The notes: generated by a model from the sequence alone, not told the origin. A DNA stretch of 18,723 nucleotides from Verrucomicrobiota bacterium (GCA_947464705.1 CANHYD010000008.1:1-18723); one strand, 5' to 3'. Numbered from the stretch's first letter, positions 6,945-14,915 are shown. Translations and numbers: made by a program.

Positions 6945-9059
6945 TCACTCCGGCACCACCAGCGTCCCGGCACTTTGGATGTCCACCCGGCTGGGCACCT
7001 CCGAGTAGCTCAAGACGGTCAGGTCGCTGAAGGTGGCTTCAAAGAATCGCCGGAACGCCAATCGGATGTGCGGTCCGCACAGCACCACAGGAGCCTGACC
7101 CGAGGCCAACAACCCCTGGATCATTTTTGAAAGGGTTTCCACCAGATGGCGAGCCAAGCGGGGTTCCAAAAGCAGGGCGATCTCCGTCTGCGACTGCCTC
7201 ACACCCTTGGCGATCTCCTGCTCCAGACGCGGATCCAGCGTGATGGCCTTGAGCACTCCCCGGTCGTCCTGGTACGGCTTCACAATTTGCGGCCCCAGGG
7301 CGCGCCGCGCGTGTTCGCTGAGCTCATCCGGATTCTTGGTGACCCCGGCAAAGTCACTCACCTTCTCCAGAATGCTCGCCAGGTTGCGGATGGAAATACC
7401 CTCGGCCAGAAGGTTTTGCAGGATGCGTTGGACCTGGCCCACATTGAGTTGAGCCGGGATCAATTCATTGACCACCGTCGGATGCGTGGTCTTGAGATGA
7501 TCTAGCAACTGCTGCACATCCTGCCGTGAGAGGATCTCGTGGCTCTGGTGCTTCACCACTTCGGTCAAGTGGGTGATGAGCACACTCGATGCATCGACCA
7601 CGGTGTACCCGGCAATCTCGGCCGTCTTGCGCTCGACTTCCGTAATCCAGGTCGCAGGCAATTGGAACACCGGCTCGGTCGTCGGGATCCCCTTGAGCGT
7701 CACCCGACTGTTGGTGGCGTTCATGGCCAGAGAATACCCCGGCATGAGGTTGCCCGTGGCCACCGGGTTTCCCTTGAGCAAGAACCGGTATTCGTTAGCC
7801 CCGATCTGAAGATTGTCGCGAAGCTTGATGGGGGGGATGAGCAGTCCCATTTCTTGGGCGAACTGCCGACGCACACCGGTGACGCGCTCCAGCAAGTCGC
7901 CCCCCTTCCGATTATCGGCCAAAGAGACCAGTCCGAATCCCAGCTCAATGAGCATGGCATCCACACCCAAGAGGTTCTCCAACTTGTCCGCGGCCGGCGC
8001 AGCGGCTCCTGCGGCTCCCGGTGCCGCGGCGGCGGCGGATTCGCCCGGTTTAGCGGTCTTGCCGTCGGCCTTGCGTGCGGCATCAGCAGCGGTCACAGGC
8101 CGGTTCTTGATGGTCTTGCCAATGAACCAGGTGAGGACCGCGAGCACTAGGAACGGGAGCATCGGCAACCCTGGGACCAGCGCCAGGAAAGCCAGCATGC
8201 CTGAGAGGATGGTCAAGGCCCGCGGATACGACGTGAGCTGACGGCCCAATTCTTCGCCGAAGTTGTTCTTCGACGCTGCCCGGGTCACCAGGAGTCCCGC
8301 CGCCATGGAGGTGACCAGGGCCGGAATTTGCGAAACCAATCCGTCACCGATGGACAGCAGCGTGTAGCGGGAGAGGGCCTCAGTGAAACTCATGCCTCGT
8401 TGGGCCATGCCGATGGCGAAACCACCCACCACATTGACCACGGTGATGATCACCGCCGCCACGGCGTCACCTCGCACAAACTTTGAGGCACCGTCCATGG
8501 CTCCGTAGAAGTCGGCCTCCTGCTCCACCTTGCGCCGGCGGGCTCGAGCCTGCTGCTCATTGATGACACCGGCACCCAACTCCGCATCGATGGCCATCTG
8601 CTTGCCCGGCATGGCGTCCAAGGTGAAACGGGCGGCCACCTCAGCGATACGTCCAGCACCCTTGGTGATGACCACGAAATTGATGATCACCAGGATGGCG
8701 AAGATGACGATGCCCACCACGTAATTGCCACCGACGACAAAGTTGCCGAAGGCCTCGATGATATGACCGGCATCGCCGGAGATGAGGATCAGCCGGGTGG
8801 TCGCCACATTGAGGGCCAACCGGAAGAGGGTCACGAAGAGCAGCAGCGATGGAAACCCGGTGAACTCCGACGGATCGTCGGTGTAGAGGATGACCAGCAA
8901 AATTAGCAGCGATGAAGCGATGCTGACCGCCAAGAGCAGATCCAGCAGAAACGGCGGCACCGGCAGAATAAGCAGCAGCACCGTGCCAAACACGCCCACC
9001 ACCAACCAGAGGTCCATCTGGCTTAGCCGAACCAACCAACTGTCCTTTGTTTTCGTCAT
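6945..9059 (-). CDS. flhA: Flagellar biosynthesis protein FlhA
   Basis: FlhA is the large inner-membrane gate of the flagellar type III export apparatus, with a cytoplasmic domain that docks chaperone-substrate complexes. From ATG 9059 the protein has 704 residues. About eight membrane helices lie in the first 320. The FHIPEP signature is intact (RIAEVAARFTLDAMPGKQM, from about residue 137). EADFYGAMDGASKFVRGDA is the flagellar form; virulence SctV proteins usually differ here. The cytoplasmic domain starts near residue 358 after a linker very rich in Ala, Gly and Pro (about 335-358), and ends with LSYSEVP. A TTG 42 bp upstream is in frame but has no better start signals. No other flagellar gene is in view, so flhA stands alone or begins a cluster outside the window. 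It diverges from the sigma-54 activator. Confidence 0.95.
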   Translation of the reverse strand: MTKTKDSWLVRLSQMDLWLVVGVFGTVLLLILPVPPFLLDLLLAVSIASSLLILLVILYTDDPSEFTGFPSLLLFVTLFRLALNVATTRLILISGDAGHIIEAFGNFVVGGNYVVGIVIFAILVIINFVVITKGAGRIAEVAARFTLDAMPGKQMAIDAELGAGVINEQQARARRRKVEQEADFYGAMDGASKFVRGDAVAAVIITVVNVVGGFAIGMAQRGMSFTEALSRYTLLSIGDGLVSQIPALVTSMAAGLLVTRAASKNNFGEELGRQLTSYPRALTILSGMLAFLALVPGLPMLPFLVLAVLTWFIGKTIKNRPVTAADAARKADGKTAKPGESAAAAAPGAAGAAAPAADKLENLLGVDAMLIELGFGLVSLADNRKGGDLLERVTGVRRQFAQEMGLLIPPIKLRDNLQIGANEYRFLLKGNPVATGNLMPGYSLAMNATNSRVTLKGIPTTEPVFQLPATWITEVERKTAEIAGYTVVDASSVLITHLTEVVKHQSHEILSRQDVQQLLDHLKTTHPTVVNELIPAQLNVGQVQRILQNLLAEGISIRNLASILEKVSDFAGVTKNPDELSEHARRALGPQIVKPYQDDRGVLKAITLDPRLEQEIAKGVRQSQTEIALLLEPRLARHLVETLSKMIQGLLASGQAPVVLCGPHIRLAFRRFFEATFSDLTVLSYSEVPSRVDIQSAGTLVVPE

Positions 9060-9112
9060 CGCGTCCGTTTCAGGACCCAGCGAAAGCAGATATCGCTCCA
9101 AGTTGTTTTTAA

Positions 9113-9126
9113 CCCGTATTTACGGG
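9113..9126. promoter_or_regulatory. 14-bp inverted repeat upstream of flhA
   Basis: CCCGTA (9113-9118) and TACGGG (9121-9126) form a perfect inverted repeat with a two-base centre, 54 bp upstream of the flhA ATG in the divergent interval. The size and position suit a dimeric regulator site, but no regulator is identified. Confidence 0.35.
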
Positions 9127-9163
9127 GCTTTATTGATTTTTAGAACCCCAATCCGGCAAACAC

Positions 9164-9180
9164 TGCCGGGTCTCTCGAAC
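9164..9180. promoter_or_regulatory. Second inverted repeat (CCGGCA/TGCCGG) in the divergent interval
   Basis: CCGGCA and TGCCGG flank a five-base centre (AACAC), between flhA and the response-regulator gene; the boundaries given may be off by a few bases. It may be an operator or a leader hairpin for flhA. No clear -24/-12 sigma-54 promoter was found on either strand here. Confidence 0.3.
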
Positions 9181-9339
9181 CCAAATTGCTGGGGATGAAT
9201 GGGCAACCGCTGATCCGCCATTGCCACTTCCTACCGTCTCACCAACCTCCGGACAGCCTGGAGCCGGCCCATGCGCCCGCGAGGGAGGGTGACCATTAAT
9301 TTGGAGACCGGATCGCGGGGGGTATCTATTGTCGGCCTT

Positions 9340-10716
9340 GTGACTCCGACTTTGCTGATTGTGGATGATGAGAAGTCGACCCGCGATGGGCTGCGGACGG
9401 CGCTGGAGGACAAATTCGACGTCTACGCGGCCCCGGATGCGGCGGGAGCTTGGCAGTTGCTGGAGAAGGAACCGGTGGATGTGCTGCTGACCGACCTCCG
9501 AATGGCCGGAGACGATGGGCTGGCACTGATCCGCAAAGCGAAGGCATTGCCGAAACCTCCGGTGTGCATCCTGATGACCGCCTACGGTTCGGAAGACTTG
9601 GCCGTCGAGGCCATGAAGCAAGGTGCTGACGACTACATCAGCAAGGGACGCCTCCAGATTGATGAACTGGAGTTGCGCATTCAACGGGCCCTCCGACGCC
9701 ACCGACTCGAGACCGAAAACGAGCAACTCCATCAGCGACTCGACCAACGCTTCGGCATGGAGAACTTCATCGGCGAAACTCCGTCCATCCGGGAGGTATT
9801 CGAGCAAATCCAGCAAATCGGTCCCTCCACCGCCACGGTTCTCATCACCGGGGAGAGCGGCACCGGCAAGGAACTCGTCGCCAAGGCCATCCACCAACTC
9901 AGTCGTCGAGCGCGAGGGCCCTTGGTCACCGTCAACTGCGCCGCCCTGCCTGCCACCCTGCTTGAGGCCGAACTCTTCGGCCACGAAAAGGGAGCCTTCA
10001 CCGGAGCCAACGAGCGCCGCATCGGACGGGTGGAACAAGCCCAGGGCGGAACCCTGTTTCTCGATGAAATCGGCGAGATTGACGCCACCACTCAGGTGAA
10101 ATTGCTGCGTCTGATCGGCGAACGCACCTACGAGCGCCTGGGCTCCGGCAAAACGCAAAGCGCTGATGTGCGGTTCCTCTCGGCCACGAACAAGGATCTC
10201 AAAACGCTGGTCCGGGCCGGCACTTTCCGCGAAGACCTTTATTTCCGCATCGCGGTGGTGCCCATCCACCTGCCCCCGTTGCGCGAACGGGTCGCCGACA
10301 TCCCGCTCCTGATCAGCTCCTTCCTGAAGGAATTTGCCCGTGAGAATGACAAGAAGGTCACCGCCTTCAGCACTGAGGCGATGGAGCTAATGCTGCGATA
10401 CCGCTGGCCCGGAAACGTCCGCGAACTGCGCGCTTCAATCGAACACGCGGTGGTCCTGTGCCGCGGCGATCAGGTGCAACCAAAGGATCTCCCCGCATCC
10501 GTCCGTGTTCCCCTCATCGAGGCCGCGTCCCTCACACCGGTGCCTCAGGCGAGTCTGGCTCCGGGCCGCCTGTCGCTGCGCGAAGCCGAGAAGCAGTTGA
10601 TCATCCACGCGCTCCAGGAATGCAACGGCAACCGAACTGAGGCAGCCCAGAAACTGGGAGTAAGCCGCAGAACGCTGCATCGCAAACTCCACGAGTTCGA
10701 GCTGCACGACCTGTAA
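9340..10716 (+). CDS. Sigma-54-dependent response regulator, NtrC/AtoC family
   Basis: This activator switches on sigma-54 promoters when phosphorylated by a partner histidine kinase. Counting from GTG 9340, the receiver domain (about 1-115) has the acidic pair (VDDE), phospho-acceptor Asp52 (LLTDLRM), Thr80 and Lys102. The AAA+ domain has Walker A GESGTGKE, an intact GAFTGA loop that contacts sigma-54, Walker B LFLDEIGE and the FREDLYFRI and YRWPGNVREL motifs. A Fis-type helix-turn-helix ends the chain (NRTEAAQKLGVSRRTLHRKL). The start is uncertain: the frame is open from ATG 9271, and TTG 9301 has a GGAGG 12 bases upstream. GTG 9340 is chosen because the receiver fold begins right after it. 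No kinase gene is adjacent, so its signal is unknown. It diverges from flhA. Confidence 0.93.
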   Translation: MTPTLLIVDDEKSTRDGLRTALEDKFDVYAAPDAAGAWQLLEKEPVDVLLTDLRMAGDDGLALIRKAKALPKPPVCILMTAYGSEDLAVEAMKQGADDYISKGRLQIDELELRIQRALRRHRLETENEQLHQRLDQRFGMENFIGETPSIREVFEQIQQIGPSTATVLITGESGTGKELVAKAIHQLSRRARGPLVTVNCAALPATLLEAELFGHEKGAFTGANERRIGRVEQAQGGTLFLDEIGEIDATTQVKLLRLIGERTYERLGSGKTQSADVRFLSATNKDLKTLVRAGTFREDLYFRIAVVPIHLPPLRERVADIPLLISSFLKEFARENDKKVTAFSTEAMELMLRYRWPGNVRELRASIEHAVVLCRGDQVQPKDLPASVRVPLIEAASLTPVPQASLAPGRLSLREAEKQLIIHALQECNGNRTEAAQKLGVSRRTLHRKLHEFELHDL

Positions 10717-10768
10717 GCCAAAGCACCCCCAGGCTGCCGCTGGACACCCTGCCCCAGCCCGGCGGCCG

Positions 10769-12022
10769 TCACTGGGAGCCCGAGTCGGACTGGGTCCGCG
10801 CATCGTAGAGGCCCGTGCCAGTTGCGACCGCGTTAGCGACCACGCAGGCCAACAGTGCAGGCAGGAGGAGTTCGGGCCCGAACAGCTCCCAACCCAGAAC
10901 TGAGCACGCCAGCGGCGTGTGACTGGCCGCGGCGAACACCGCCACAAAACCCATCGCAGCGAATTCCGGCACAGGCCAACCGGCCAGCGTCGCCAGGGTG
11001 TGCCCCAGTGCTGCCCCCACGAAAAAAAGCGGCGTGACTTCTCCACCCTTGAATCCCCCGGCCAAGGTCACGGTGGTGAAGAGCAGCTTCCATCCCCAAC
11101 TCCATGCAGTGACCCCTCCCGGCTCAAAGCAACGAACGAGCGAGGGATCCCCGGGCAATCGACCGGTGACACCGATCCCCAAGTAGGCATCGGTGCCCAA
11201 GACCTGAGTCAGTGCGAGCACCACGAAGGCCGATCCCACGGGCAGAGCCCACCGAGGAATGGCCAACCGCTCAAAGAGCCGGCCCCATCCCCGGAGGCAC
11301 CCCACGAACAAGCGGGCCGCCAAGCCGAAGACCACCGCCGCCAGCGCGCACTGCCAGAGTCCTCCGGCCGGCTGCAGCGGGAGGGATTGGGCCAGCGGAT
11401 AGTGGGTGTGCTGCACGCCCAGTGCCAGACACGTGGCATGCCCCAGCCACGATGCCACCAAACACGGCAACGCTCGGCGCCACTGAAACTGCCCGAGAAC
11501 CGGCAATTCGATCGCATACAACGCGCCGGCCCACGGCGTCCCGAACACCGCGCCAAACCCGCCGGCGATGCCCGCCAACACGGCTACGGAAGGATCCGGA
11601 ACAAGGGCACTCAAACGCCTTCCCCAGACATGGGACAAAGCCGCCCCCATTTGCACAGCCGTGCCCTCACGACCGACGGAACCACCGCACAGGTGGCTCA
11701 AGAGTGTGGCTCCAAACACCAACGGGGCCATGGTCCAGGGCACTTGGGGCGAACGCCGGTGAGCGACATCCAACAGAAGACTCACACCTCGTTCGGAGCC
11801 TCGCCCCCAAGTTGCGTAGGCGCGGACCATGAGAAGACCCGCCACCGGCAACAAAAACAACAACCACGGGTGACGCCAACGGGCCCAAGTGACCGCGTCG
11901 AGCGCGGCCAGGAAAATCGCACTGGCCAACCCGGAGCCCAACCCCGCCAACGCAGCGATCCCCAAGCCTGCAAGGAGGCGTACCGGGGACAGCATGTGCG
12001 AAGACGGCGAGGCCGGTGTCAT
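10769..12022 (-). CDS. CLC-family chloride/fluoride channel or antiporter
   Basis: The 417-residue product is an integral membrane protein with the CLC fold signature GREGTAVQ at 117-124; Glu119 is the gating glutamate. A second conserved block, GGFKGGEVTPLF (322-333), replaces the GxFxP block of classical chloride transporters. The usual GSGIP motif before the first block is absent; the matching stretch reads GRGSERGVSLLLDV. These features fit the small bacterial branch annotated as voltage-gated chloride channels, which includes fluoride/proton antiporters; the ion cannot be decided here. CBS domains are absent. It starts 48 bp after the lipoprotein gene on the same strand, so they may be co-transcribed. 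ATG 11995 is an alternative start. I saw no fluoride riboswitch upstream. It converges on the sigma-54 regulator, 52 bp away. Confidence 0.9.
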   Translation of the reverse strand: MTPASPSSHMLSPVRLLAGLGIAALAGLGSGLASAIFLAALDAVTWARWRHPWLLFLLPVAGLLMVRAYATWGRGSERGVSLLLDVAHRRSPQVPWTMAPLVFGATLLSHLCGGSVGREGTAVQMGAALSHVWGRRLSALVPDPSVAVLAGIAGGFGAVFGTPWAGALYAIELPVLGQFQWRRALPCLVASWLGHATCLALGVQHTHYPLAQSLPLQPAGGLWQCALAAVVFGLAARLFVGCLRGWGRLFERLAIPRWALPVGSAFVVLALTQVLGTDAYLGIGVTGRLPGDPSLVRCFEPGGVTAWSWGWKLLFTTVTLAGGFKGGEVTPLFFVGAALGHTLATLAGWPVPEFAAMGFVAVFAAASHTPLACSVLGWELFGPELLLPALLACVVANAVATGTGLYDARTQSDSGSQ

Positions 12023-12070
12023 GAAGACGCTCGGGATTGGCCCGCGGCCTTGGAATCACGAACCTCGCGA

Positions 12071-12448
12071 TCAGCGGAGACGCAGCGCGATCTGCTTATC
12101 GAGCTCGCTGGCCAAGAGGATGTCGGCCTTGCCGTTGGACTGACGGGCCTGCACGAAGATGCGGCTGGCGTTGGGCTCCAACTCCTCGACTCGGACCCAC
12201 AGGGTGCGGTTCTCGATCTTGGCCGAGAGGGTCTTGCGGACAACATCCTCGGAAGTCAGGGTGCCGTTAAACACCAGCGTGGCCTTGGCCGCTTCGAACA
12301 ACTGGACAGCCGGCCGCTCATAGCGGCTCTCGATGAAATCTAGAGCGAAGGGCACACCCACCTTCACGCGACCTTCTTGGGTCCGGTAGCAACCGGTGAA
12401 GCTCGCGAGGCCGATCAACAGGGCGGAGACGGTCAGAAACTTGTTCAT
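12071..12448 (-). CDS. Small lipoprotein, DUF3568-like
   Basis: From ATG 12448 the product has 125 residues. The N-terminus is a lipoprotein signal: MNKF, a hydrophobic core, then FTG before Cys20. An upstream in-frame TTG (12463) would add five residues but spoil nothing; the ATG gives the more typical signal. The mature part is a compact alpha/beta pattern: an AVQLFEAAKATL helix, a strand with TSEDVVRKTLSAKIENRTLWVRVEEL, then RIFVQARQSNGKADILLASELDKQI. This matches my recollection of the DUF3568 layout in PVC bacteria, whose function is unknown. It lies upstream of the CLC gene and diverges from rplM. Confidence 0.72.
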   Translation of the reverse strand: MNKFLTVSALLIGLASFTGCYRTQEGRVKVGVPFALDFIESRYERPAVQLFEAAKATLVFNGTLTSEDVVRKTLSAKIENRTLWVRVEELEPNASRIFVQARQSNGKADILLASELDKQIALRLR

Positions 12449-12574
12449 TGCGCCGCGATGCAATCACACCGACCCCAAGGGTCAAGCCCACGCTCCATTC
12501 ATTTGCCATCCGGACTTTCCCCAGGCACTCTGAGGGGACTTGATCTTTGGGTCGGAGATAGAACTCTGAAAGAG

Positions 12575-12617
12575 GCCGCCAAGAAACCTTCTGGGCGGCT
12601 GTTCTCATCAGGTTTCT
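12575..12617. other. Interleaved inverted repeats with pseudoknot topology
   Basis: GCCGCC (12575-12580) can pair with GGCGGC (12594-12599), and AGAAACC (12582-12588) with GGTTTCT (12611-12617). The two helices interleave, giving an H-type pseudoknot with loops of 1, 5 and 11 bases. It lies in the 298-bp divergent interval between the lipoprotein gene and rplM. Whether it is transcribed, and from which strand, is unknown. Confidence 0.35.
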
Positions 12618-12625
12618 CAGGGTGA

Positions 12626-12645
12626 TCGGAGTGCTTGTCGGAGTG
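12626..12645. repeat. Direct repeat TCGGAGTG with 12-bp period
   Basis: TCGGAGTG occurs at 12626-12633 and again at 12638-12645. A related TCGGAG lies at 12552-12557. The spacing is close to one helical turn, as seen for tandem protein-binding sites. It is upstream of the candidate rplM promoter. Confidence 0.35.
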
Positions 12646-12685
12646 AAAATCCAGAGCGTCCGAAAATCAAAAACCAATTCAATGA

Positions 12686-12713
12686 TTGACGTGGTGTGAT
12701 CATTTGATAAAAA
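12686..12713 (+). promoter_or_regulatory. Candidate housekeeping promoter of rplM-rpsI
   Basis: TTGACG (12686-12691) matches a -35 hexamer well. TAAAAA (12708-12713), 16 bp further, is a fair -10 in an AT-rich patch that stands out from the GC-rich surroundings. Transcription would start near 12720, leaving a leader of about 25-30 bases before the rplM ATG. This is based on pattern only. Confidence 0.4.
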
Positions 12714-12746
12714 CCGCCCTCCTTTTCGGAAACTTTCGGATACTTG

Positions 12747-13181
12747 ATGAAGACCTATCTGCCCAAAGTCGACGTGCAGCGCCGTGCGTGGCGTGTGATC
12801 GACGCCAACGGCGCCATCCTCGGCCGCCTCGCTGTCCAAGTTGCTGACGCCCTGCGCGGCAAGGACAAGCCTGTGTTCACCCCCCACCTCGATGCCGGTG
12901 ACTTTGTGGTCGTCATCAACGCCGAGAAGGTTGTCCTGAGCGGGACAAAAGAGTCGGACAAGCTGTTCATGTCCTACTCCGGTTGGAAGGGTGGCGAAAA
13001 ATATCGCTCCGTGGCCCAGGTTCGCGCCGCCCATCCCGAGCGCCTCGTGATGCACGCCGTCAAGGGAATGCTCCCGAAGAATCGCTTGGGCGATCAACTG
13101 CTGACCAAGCTCAAGGTTTACACCGGTTCCAACCACCCGCACTCCGCGCAGGAACCGCGCGACATGAAGTACGTCGGCTAA
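12747..13181 (+). CDS. rplM: 50S ribosomal protein L13
   Basis: L13 is an early-assembling protein of the large subunit. The 144 residues match the family throughout: KTYLPK near the start, RRAWRVIDANGAILGRLA, the GDFVVVINAEKVVLSG block, YSGWKGGEK, MHAVKGMLPKNRLG and the LKVYTGSNHPHSAQEP tail. Length is normal (about 142-150). ATG 12747 is chosen; a TTG codon sits directly before it in frame. The leader CTTTTCGGAAACTTTCGG has no good Shine-Dalgarno sequence, only a repeated TTTCGGA. rpsI follows after 19 bp, the standard L13-S9 operon. Confidence 0.98.
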   Translation: MKTYLPKVDVQRRAWRVIDANGAILGRLAVQVADALRGKDKPVFTPHLDAGDFVVVINAEKVVLSGTKESDKLFMSYSGWKGGEKYRSVAQVRAAHPERLVMHAVKGMLPKNRLGDQLLTKLKVYTGSNHPHSAQEPRDMKYVG

Positions 13182-13200
13182 TCTCCCTTTCCTCTCCACC

Positions 13201-13596
13201 ATGTCGAACTCCAACGAATTCCTTGGCACCGGCCGCCGCAAGACTTCCGTGGCCCGGGTCCGCATCTCTGCCGGCACCGGCAAGATTCAGGTCAATGGTC
13301 GCACCTTCGAGATCTACTTCCCTCTCGAGTCCCAGCGCATGGCTGTCCAGCAGCCCTTCGTGACGACCGCGACCTCGGGCAAGTACGATGTCTCCATCAA
13401 CGTGGTGGGCGGCGGTCCTGTCGGTCAGGCCGGAGCGGTCCGTCACGGCATCGCCCGGGCCCTCATCGAGGCCGACGCGGCCTTGCGTCCGTTGCTCAAG
13501 GCGGACGGCCTGCTGACGCGTGATCCTCGTATGAAGGAGCGCAAGAAGTACGGTCAGCCCGGCGCCCGCAAGCGCTTCCAGTTCAGCAAGCGCTGA
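13201..13596 (+). CDS. rpsI: 30S ribosomal protein S9
   Basis: S9 binds the head of the small subunit, and its C-terminal tail reaches the P-site tRNA. The 131-residue product shows FLGTGRRKTSVARVR, the GGGPVGQAGAVRHGIARAL block and the basic tail RKKYGQPGARKRFQFSKR, including the conserved final Lys-Arg. Length is normal. The bases before the ATG (TTTCCTCTCCACC) are pyrimidine-rich, with no Shine-Dalgarno sequence. It is the second gene of the rplM-rpsI operon, which ends at the strong terminator 80 bp downstream. Confidence 0.98.
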   Translation: MSNSNEFLGTGRRKTSVARVRISAGTGKIQVNGRTFEIYFPLESQRMAVQQPFVTTATSGKYDVSINVVGGGPVGQAGAVRHGIARALIEADAALRPLLKADGLLTRDPRMKERKKYGQPGARKRFQFSKR

Positions 13597-13676
13597 TCGG
13601 TTGCAGTCGCAGAGAGAACCGCTCAAGGCTTCAAATCGAGCCTTCAAAGCCTCTCTCTTGGCGCGCGGCCCGTTCC

Positions 13677-13713
13677 AAAAAACCCTGCCGACCTGGTTTC
13701 GGCGGGGTTTTTT
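13677..13713 (+). terminator. Intrinsic terminator of the rplM-rpsI operon
   Basis: AAAAAACCC-T-GCCGA pairs with TCGGC-G-GGGTTTTTT around a short loop (one T-G wobble), directly followed by the T-run TTTTTT. The flanking A-run lets it also work on the opposite strand. It is the clearest rho-independent terminator in the window and separates rpsI from argC. Confidence 0.9.
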
Positions 13714-13841
13714 ATTGTCCTTCGACGGCCGGAACTTCATCGATCCCAGCGCCCTTCGGAGAGCCAATTCCGAGTCCCGCAAAATCCCTGTTCGCCCCCT
13801 GCGGATGCGTTCTGTAGAGTGCCTGTCCGGTAGCGTTGTCC

Positions 13842-14915
13842 ATGAATTCCAATTCCAGTTCCGTTCGCGTCGCCATCGTTGGAGCCTCCGGCTATTCGGG
13901 TGAAGAACTCGTACGCCTGCTGCTGCGTCATCCTCAGGTCGAACTGGTGGCGGTCACCTCCCGACAAAGCGCGGGACAGACCATCGCTCAGGTGTTTCCC
14001 AAGTTCGCCATGAACCCCGTGGCCCGCTCGTTGAAGTTCAGCGATCCCGACACGGCCACTCTGGCTCAACAGGCAGAGATCGTCTTCCTGGCCCTGCCCC
14101 ATGGCGTGGCCGCCGAATTCGCCATCCCGTTGTTGCGGAGTGGTTGCCGGGTGATCGACCTGAGCGCCGACTTCCGTCTGAAGAGCGCGGCCGTGTACAA
14201 AGAATTCTACGCGCACGACCACCCGGCACCAGAACTCCTGGCGCAGTCGGTGTATGGCCTGCCAGAAATCCACGGAGAGGCGATCCGAGACGCCCGCTTG
14301 GTGGCATCCCCCGGGTGCTATCCCACCAGCATTCTCTTGCCGACTCTCCCACTCCTGCGGGATGGATTGATCCGACCGACGGGCATCATCGCCGATTCAC
14401 TGAGCGGTGTGAGCGGCGCTGGCAGGAAGGCCGATCTCGACTACCTGTTCTGTGAGTGCAACGAAAGCGTGCGGCCCTACGGAGTTCCCAAGCACCGGCA
14501 CCTTTCGGAAATCGAAGAGCAACTCTCGGCCGTGGCGGGCAGCCCCGTCGTGATCCAGTTCACGCCGCACCTGATCCCCGTCAACCGCGGCATCCTGACC
14601 ACCCTGTACTTGGCCCCCAGCCAGCACATCTCCAACCCGGAAGAGGTGACGGCCCTGGGCGAGCGAATCTCTGCCTCCTACGCCAAGGCCTACTCGAACG
14701 CGCCGTTCGTGCGCCTGTTGGAAGGCAAGGCCTTGCCCGACACCAAGAATGTGGTGGGCACCAACGTCGTGGAGATCGCATGGCGGCTCGACCCTCGGAC
14801 CGGCCGACTCATCGTGATGAGCGCCGAAGACAACATCCTGAAGGGAGCCTCCGGTCAGGCAGTTCAAAGTCTGAACCGGATGTGCGGATTCCCGGAAACG
14901 AGCGGATTGATTTGA
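13842..14915 (+). CDS. argC: N-acetyl-gamma-glutamyl-phosphate reductase
   Basis: ArgC reduces N-acetyl-glutamyl phosphate to the semialdehyde with NADPH, the third step of arginine synthesis, in the cytosol. From ATG 13842 (357 aa): the NADPH-binding loop GASGYSG at 14-20, a LALPHGVAAEF segment, SADFRL, the catalytic cysteine Cys159 in SPGCYPTS, the SGVSGAGRK loop and the PHLIPVNRGI block. Length fits the type 1 family (about 340-360). A TTG two codons upstream is also in frame. There is no Shine-Dalgarno sequence before the ATG. It has its own transcription unit after the rpsI terminator; no other arg gene is visible. Confidence 0.97.
   Translation: MNSNSSSVRVAIVGASGYSGEELVRLLLRHPQVELVAVTSRQSAGQTIAQVFPKFAMNPVARSLKFSDPDTATLAQQAEIVFLALPHGVAAEFAIPLLRSGCRVIDLSADFRLKSAAVYKEFYAHDHPAPELLAQSVYGLPEIHGEAIRDARLVASPGCYPTSILLPTLPLLRDGLIRPTGIIADSLSGVSGAGRKADLDYLFCECNESVRPYGVPKHRHLSEIEEQLSAVAGSPVVIQFTPHLIPVNRGILTTLYLAPSQHISNPEEVTALGERISASYAKAYSNAPFVRLLEGKALPDTKNVVGTNVVEIAWRLDPRTGRLIVMSAEDNILKGASGQAVQSLNRMCGFPETSGLI

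Noticed and set aside
9102..9270. Sigma-54 (-24/-12) promoter between flhA and the activator
   Set aside because: A GGC...TGC-like stretch exists, but the GG to GC spacing is 8 instead of 10 bases, so it does not fit the strict consensus.
9130..10269. 379-codon minus-strand open frame
   Set aside because: It is antisense to the sigma-54 regulator, whose motifs are intact in the other strand; no family is recognisable in it.
12023..12070. Fluoride riboswitch before the CLC gene
   Set aside because: The 48-bp gap is too short, and neither it nor the leader of the upstream lipoprotein gene shows the conserved fluoride-aptamer elements I looked for.
10919..12343. 474-codon plus-strand open frame
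   Set aside because: It is antisense to the CLC transporter and the small lipoprotein; its Pro/Arg/Gln-rich sequence has no domain pattern.
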